NCBI GenBank assembly: GCA_910585275.1
Contig: CAJUCW010000045.1
Location: forward strand, 1 to 24,529
Length of the DNA stretch: 24,529 bases
From: an uncultured Muribaculaceae bacterium
Lineage (GTDB): Bacteria; Bacteroidota; Bacteroidia; Bacteroidales; Muribaculaceae
Direction: 5' to 3'
Below the pieces are notes generated by a model. It was not told the DNA's origin. It was given only the letters and a program-made list of their open reading frames with translations, and searched no databases. Both the position numbers and the translations under genes were made by a program. Of the stretch, positions 23,740 through 24,529 are shown one piece after another (position 1 is the stretch's first letter; every line of letters starts with the position of its first letter).

Positions 23740-24529
23740 ATGTTAATGAGAAGATTGAATGGCAAGATGCTCATGATGTTGATTGCCTTGTTACTGTCTG
23801 CTTATCTGCCGGCGGCTGCAAATCCGCTGTCCGGAGTATGGACAGTGAATCCGGCGGACTATCGTTATGACATGAGTCTTTATTTCAATGTCAATCTGAA
23901 AGAATCTGAAAGCATTGATTCTTTTGAGATTGGTGCATTCGTTGGTGACGAATGCCGTGGTATTGCGGAGCTGCTTGACCTTCCGGAAAATGGGGGTTGC
24001 AGGTATATGCGCATACGGAGCAATTCATCTGCGGGAGAGCAGGAGAAGATTGTTTTTAAAATCCGAAATAAATCAACCGGAGAGACTGTTGAGATTGCCG
24101 GTAATGAGAATGAGCCTTTTGTTTTTGTGCCGGATGGTATGGTTGGACTTCCCTCCGATCCATACATGATGAGCCGTTATTACGAAGTGAATGTTTTGGC
24201 ATCAGAAAACGGTAATGTGGAATTCAATAGCGGAAAGTATCCGGAGAATTCTTCATTAAACATTGAAGCAGTTCCTGCAGAAGGTTATCATTTTGTAAAG
24301 TGGAGCGATGGGGTGACTGACGCTCAAAGAACATTGGTTGTGACCGGGGATATGGAACTTACGGCGTATTTTGCGGTTAGCACATATAAGGCGGTTTTTG
24401 TAATTGATGACCAGGAGATTGGTACATTGGAATTTGAATACGGTTCTGTCATCACCGCGCCCGAGGCGCCGGCCCGCGAAGGCTACACTTTTGCCGGCTG
24501 GAGCGAGTTGCCAGAGACGATGCCCGCGA
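23740..24529 (+). CDS. Secreted repeat protein with Listeria-Bacteroides/InlB-type repeats (truncated by window end)
   Basis: The frame is open from the ATG at 23740 to the window edge (263 codons). A signal peptide (hydrophobic about 10-26) is cut near AAA-NP. A first domain of about 120 residues follows, with strands such as MSLYFNVNL and SFEIGAFVGDECRG; I do not recognise it with certainty. Residues about 148-207 match a divergent InlB-type repeat (NGNVEFNSG, GYHFVKWSDG, ELTAYFA). From about 210 a Listeria-Bacteroides repeat (PF09479-like) begins, with the GYTFAGWSE signature. Such proteins are usually large and surface-exposed. A type IX sorting domain could lie past the edge, which would suit the presence of porQ. 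The last 75 bases are much richer in GC than the rest. Confidence 0.85.
   Translation, partial: MLMRRLNGKMLMMLIALLLSAYLPAAANPLSGVWTVNPADYRYDMSLYFNVNLKESESIDSFEIGAFVGDECRGIAELLDLPENGGCRYMRIRSNSSAGEQEKIVFKIRNKSTGETVEIAGNENEPFVFVPDGMVGLPSDPYMMSRYYEVNVLASENGNVEFNSGKYPENSSLNIEAVPAEGYHFVKWSDGVTDAQRTLVVTGDMELTAYFAVSTYKAVFVIDDQEIGTLEFEYGSVITAPEAPAREGYTFAGWSELPETMPA

Overview
This 24.5 kb window looks like chromosomal DNA from a Bacteroidota species, most likely of the order Bacteroidales; a Muribaculaceae-like gut lineage is a guess from general feel only. The evidence is (i) repeated copies of the Bacteroidetes -7 promoter motif TAnnTTTG, several with a TTTG-like -33 element about 20 nt upstream, ahead of most transcription units; (ii) a type IX secretion component, PorQ; (iii) an L34 protein with a C-terminal tail, as in Bacteroidetes; and (iv) an EF-P, a folP/cdaA neighbourhood and a Listeria-Bacteroides repeat protein typical of the group. 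There are no insertion sequences, phage genes, tRNAs, rRNAs or CRISPR arrays. The window is mainly core genome with a few accessory inserts.

Layout. 1-588 has no convincing protein gene, but holds a strong leftward terminator that implies a leftward transcript, perhaps a non-coding RNA. 589-3265 carries typA and folP. 3471-5096 is a GH43 glycosidase set between folP and cdaA (5340-6110), whose predicted mRNA starts with a strong hairpin. rsgA (leftward, perhaps leaderless) faces a small winged-helix gene. A secreted TonB-C-domain protein is divergent from porQ. A compound inverted and tandem repeat (9476-9683) lies between porQ and rplS. 10249-11990 is AT-rich and carries an unassigned secreted thioredoxin-fold protein. 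gpmI, a 5'-nucleotidase and a NagZ-like GH3 enzyme run rightward to 16465. They converge, with a 22-bp overlap, on the leftward efp-glycosyltransferase-radC operon. rpmH is divergent from efp. A small membrane protein, dnaB, menA and an ADP-ribosylglycohydrolase-family gene all read leftward. The right end is a truncated, secreted repeat protein with a roughly 240-nt leader.

How the genes work together. Most are independent housekeeping functions: translation and ribosome biogenesis (typA, rsgA, rplS, efp, rpmH), replication (dnaB), folate (folP), menaquinone (menA), glycolysis (gpmI) and c-di-AMP signalling (cdaA). The accessory layer is envelope and glycan related: GH43, NagZ-like GH3, periplasmic 5'-nucleotidase, TonB-C protein, PorQ, thioredoxin-like protein and surface repeat protein. 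I see no unmistakable new multi-gene system. The best leads are the possible leftward RNA at 160-540, the GGTTGG-bearing repeat beside rplS, the cdaA 5' hairpin, and the AT-rich thioredoxin-like island.
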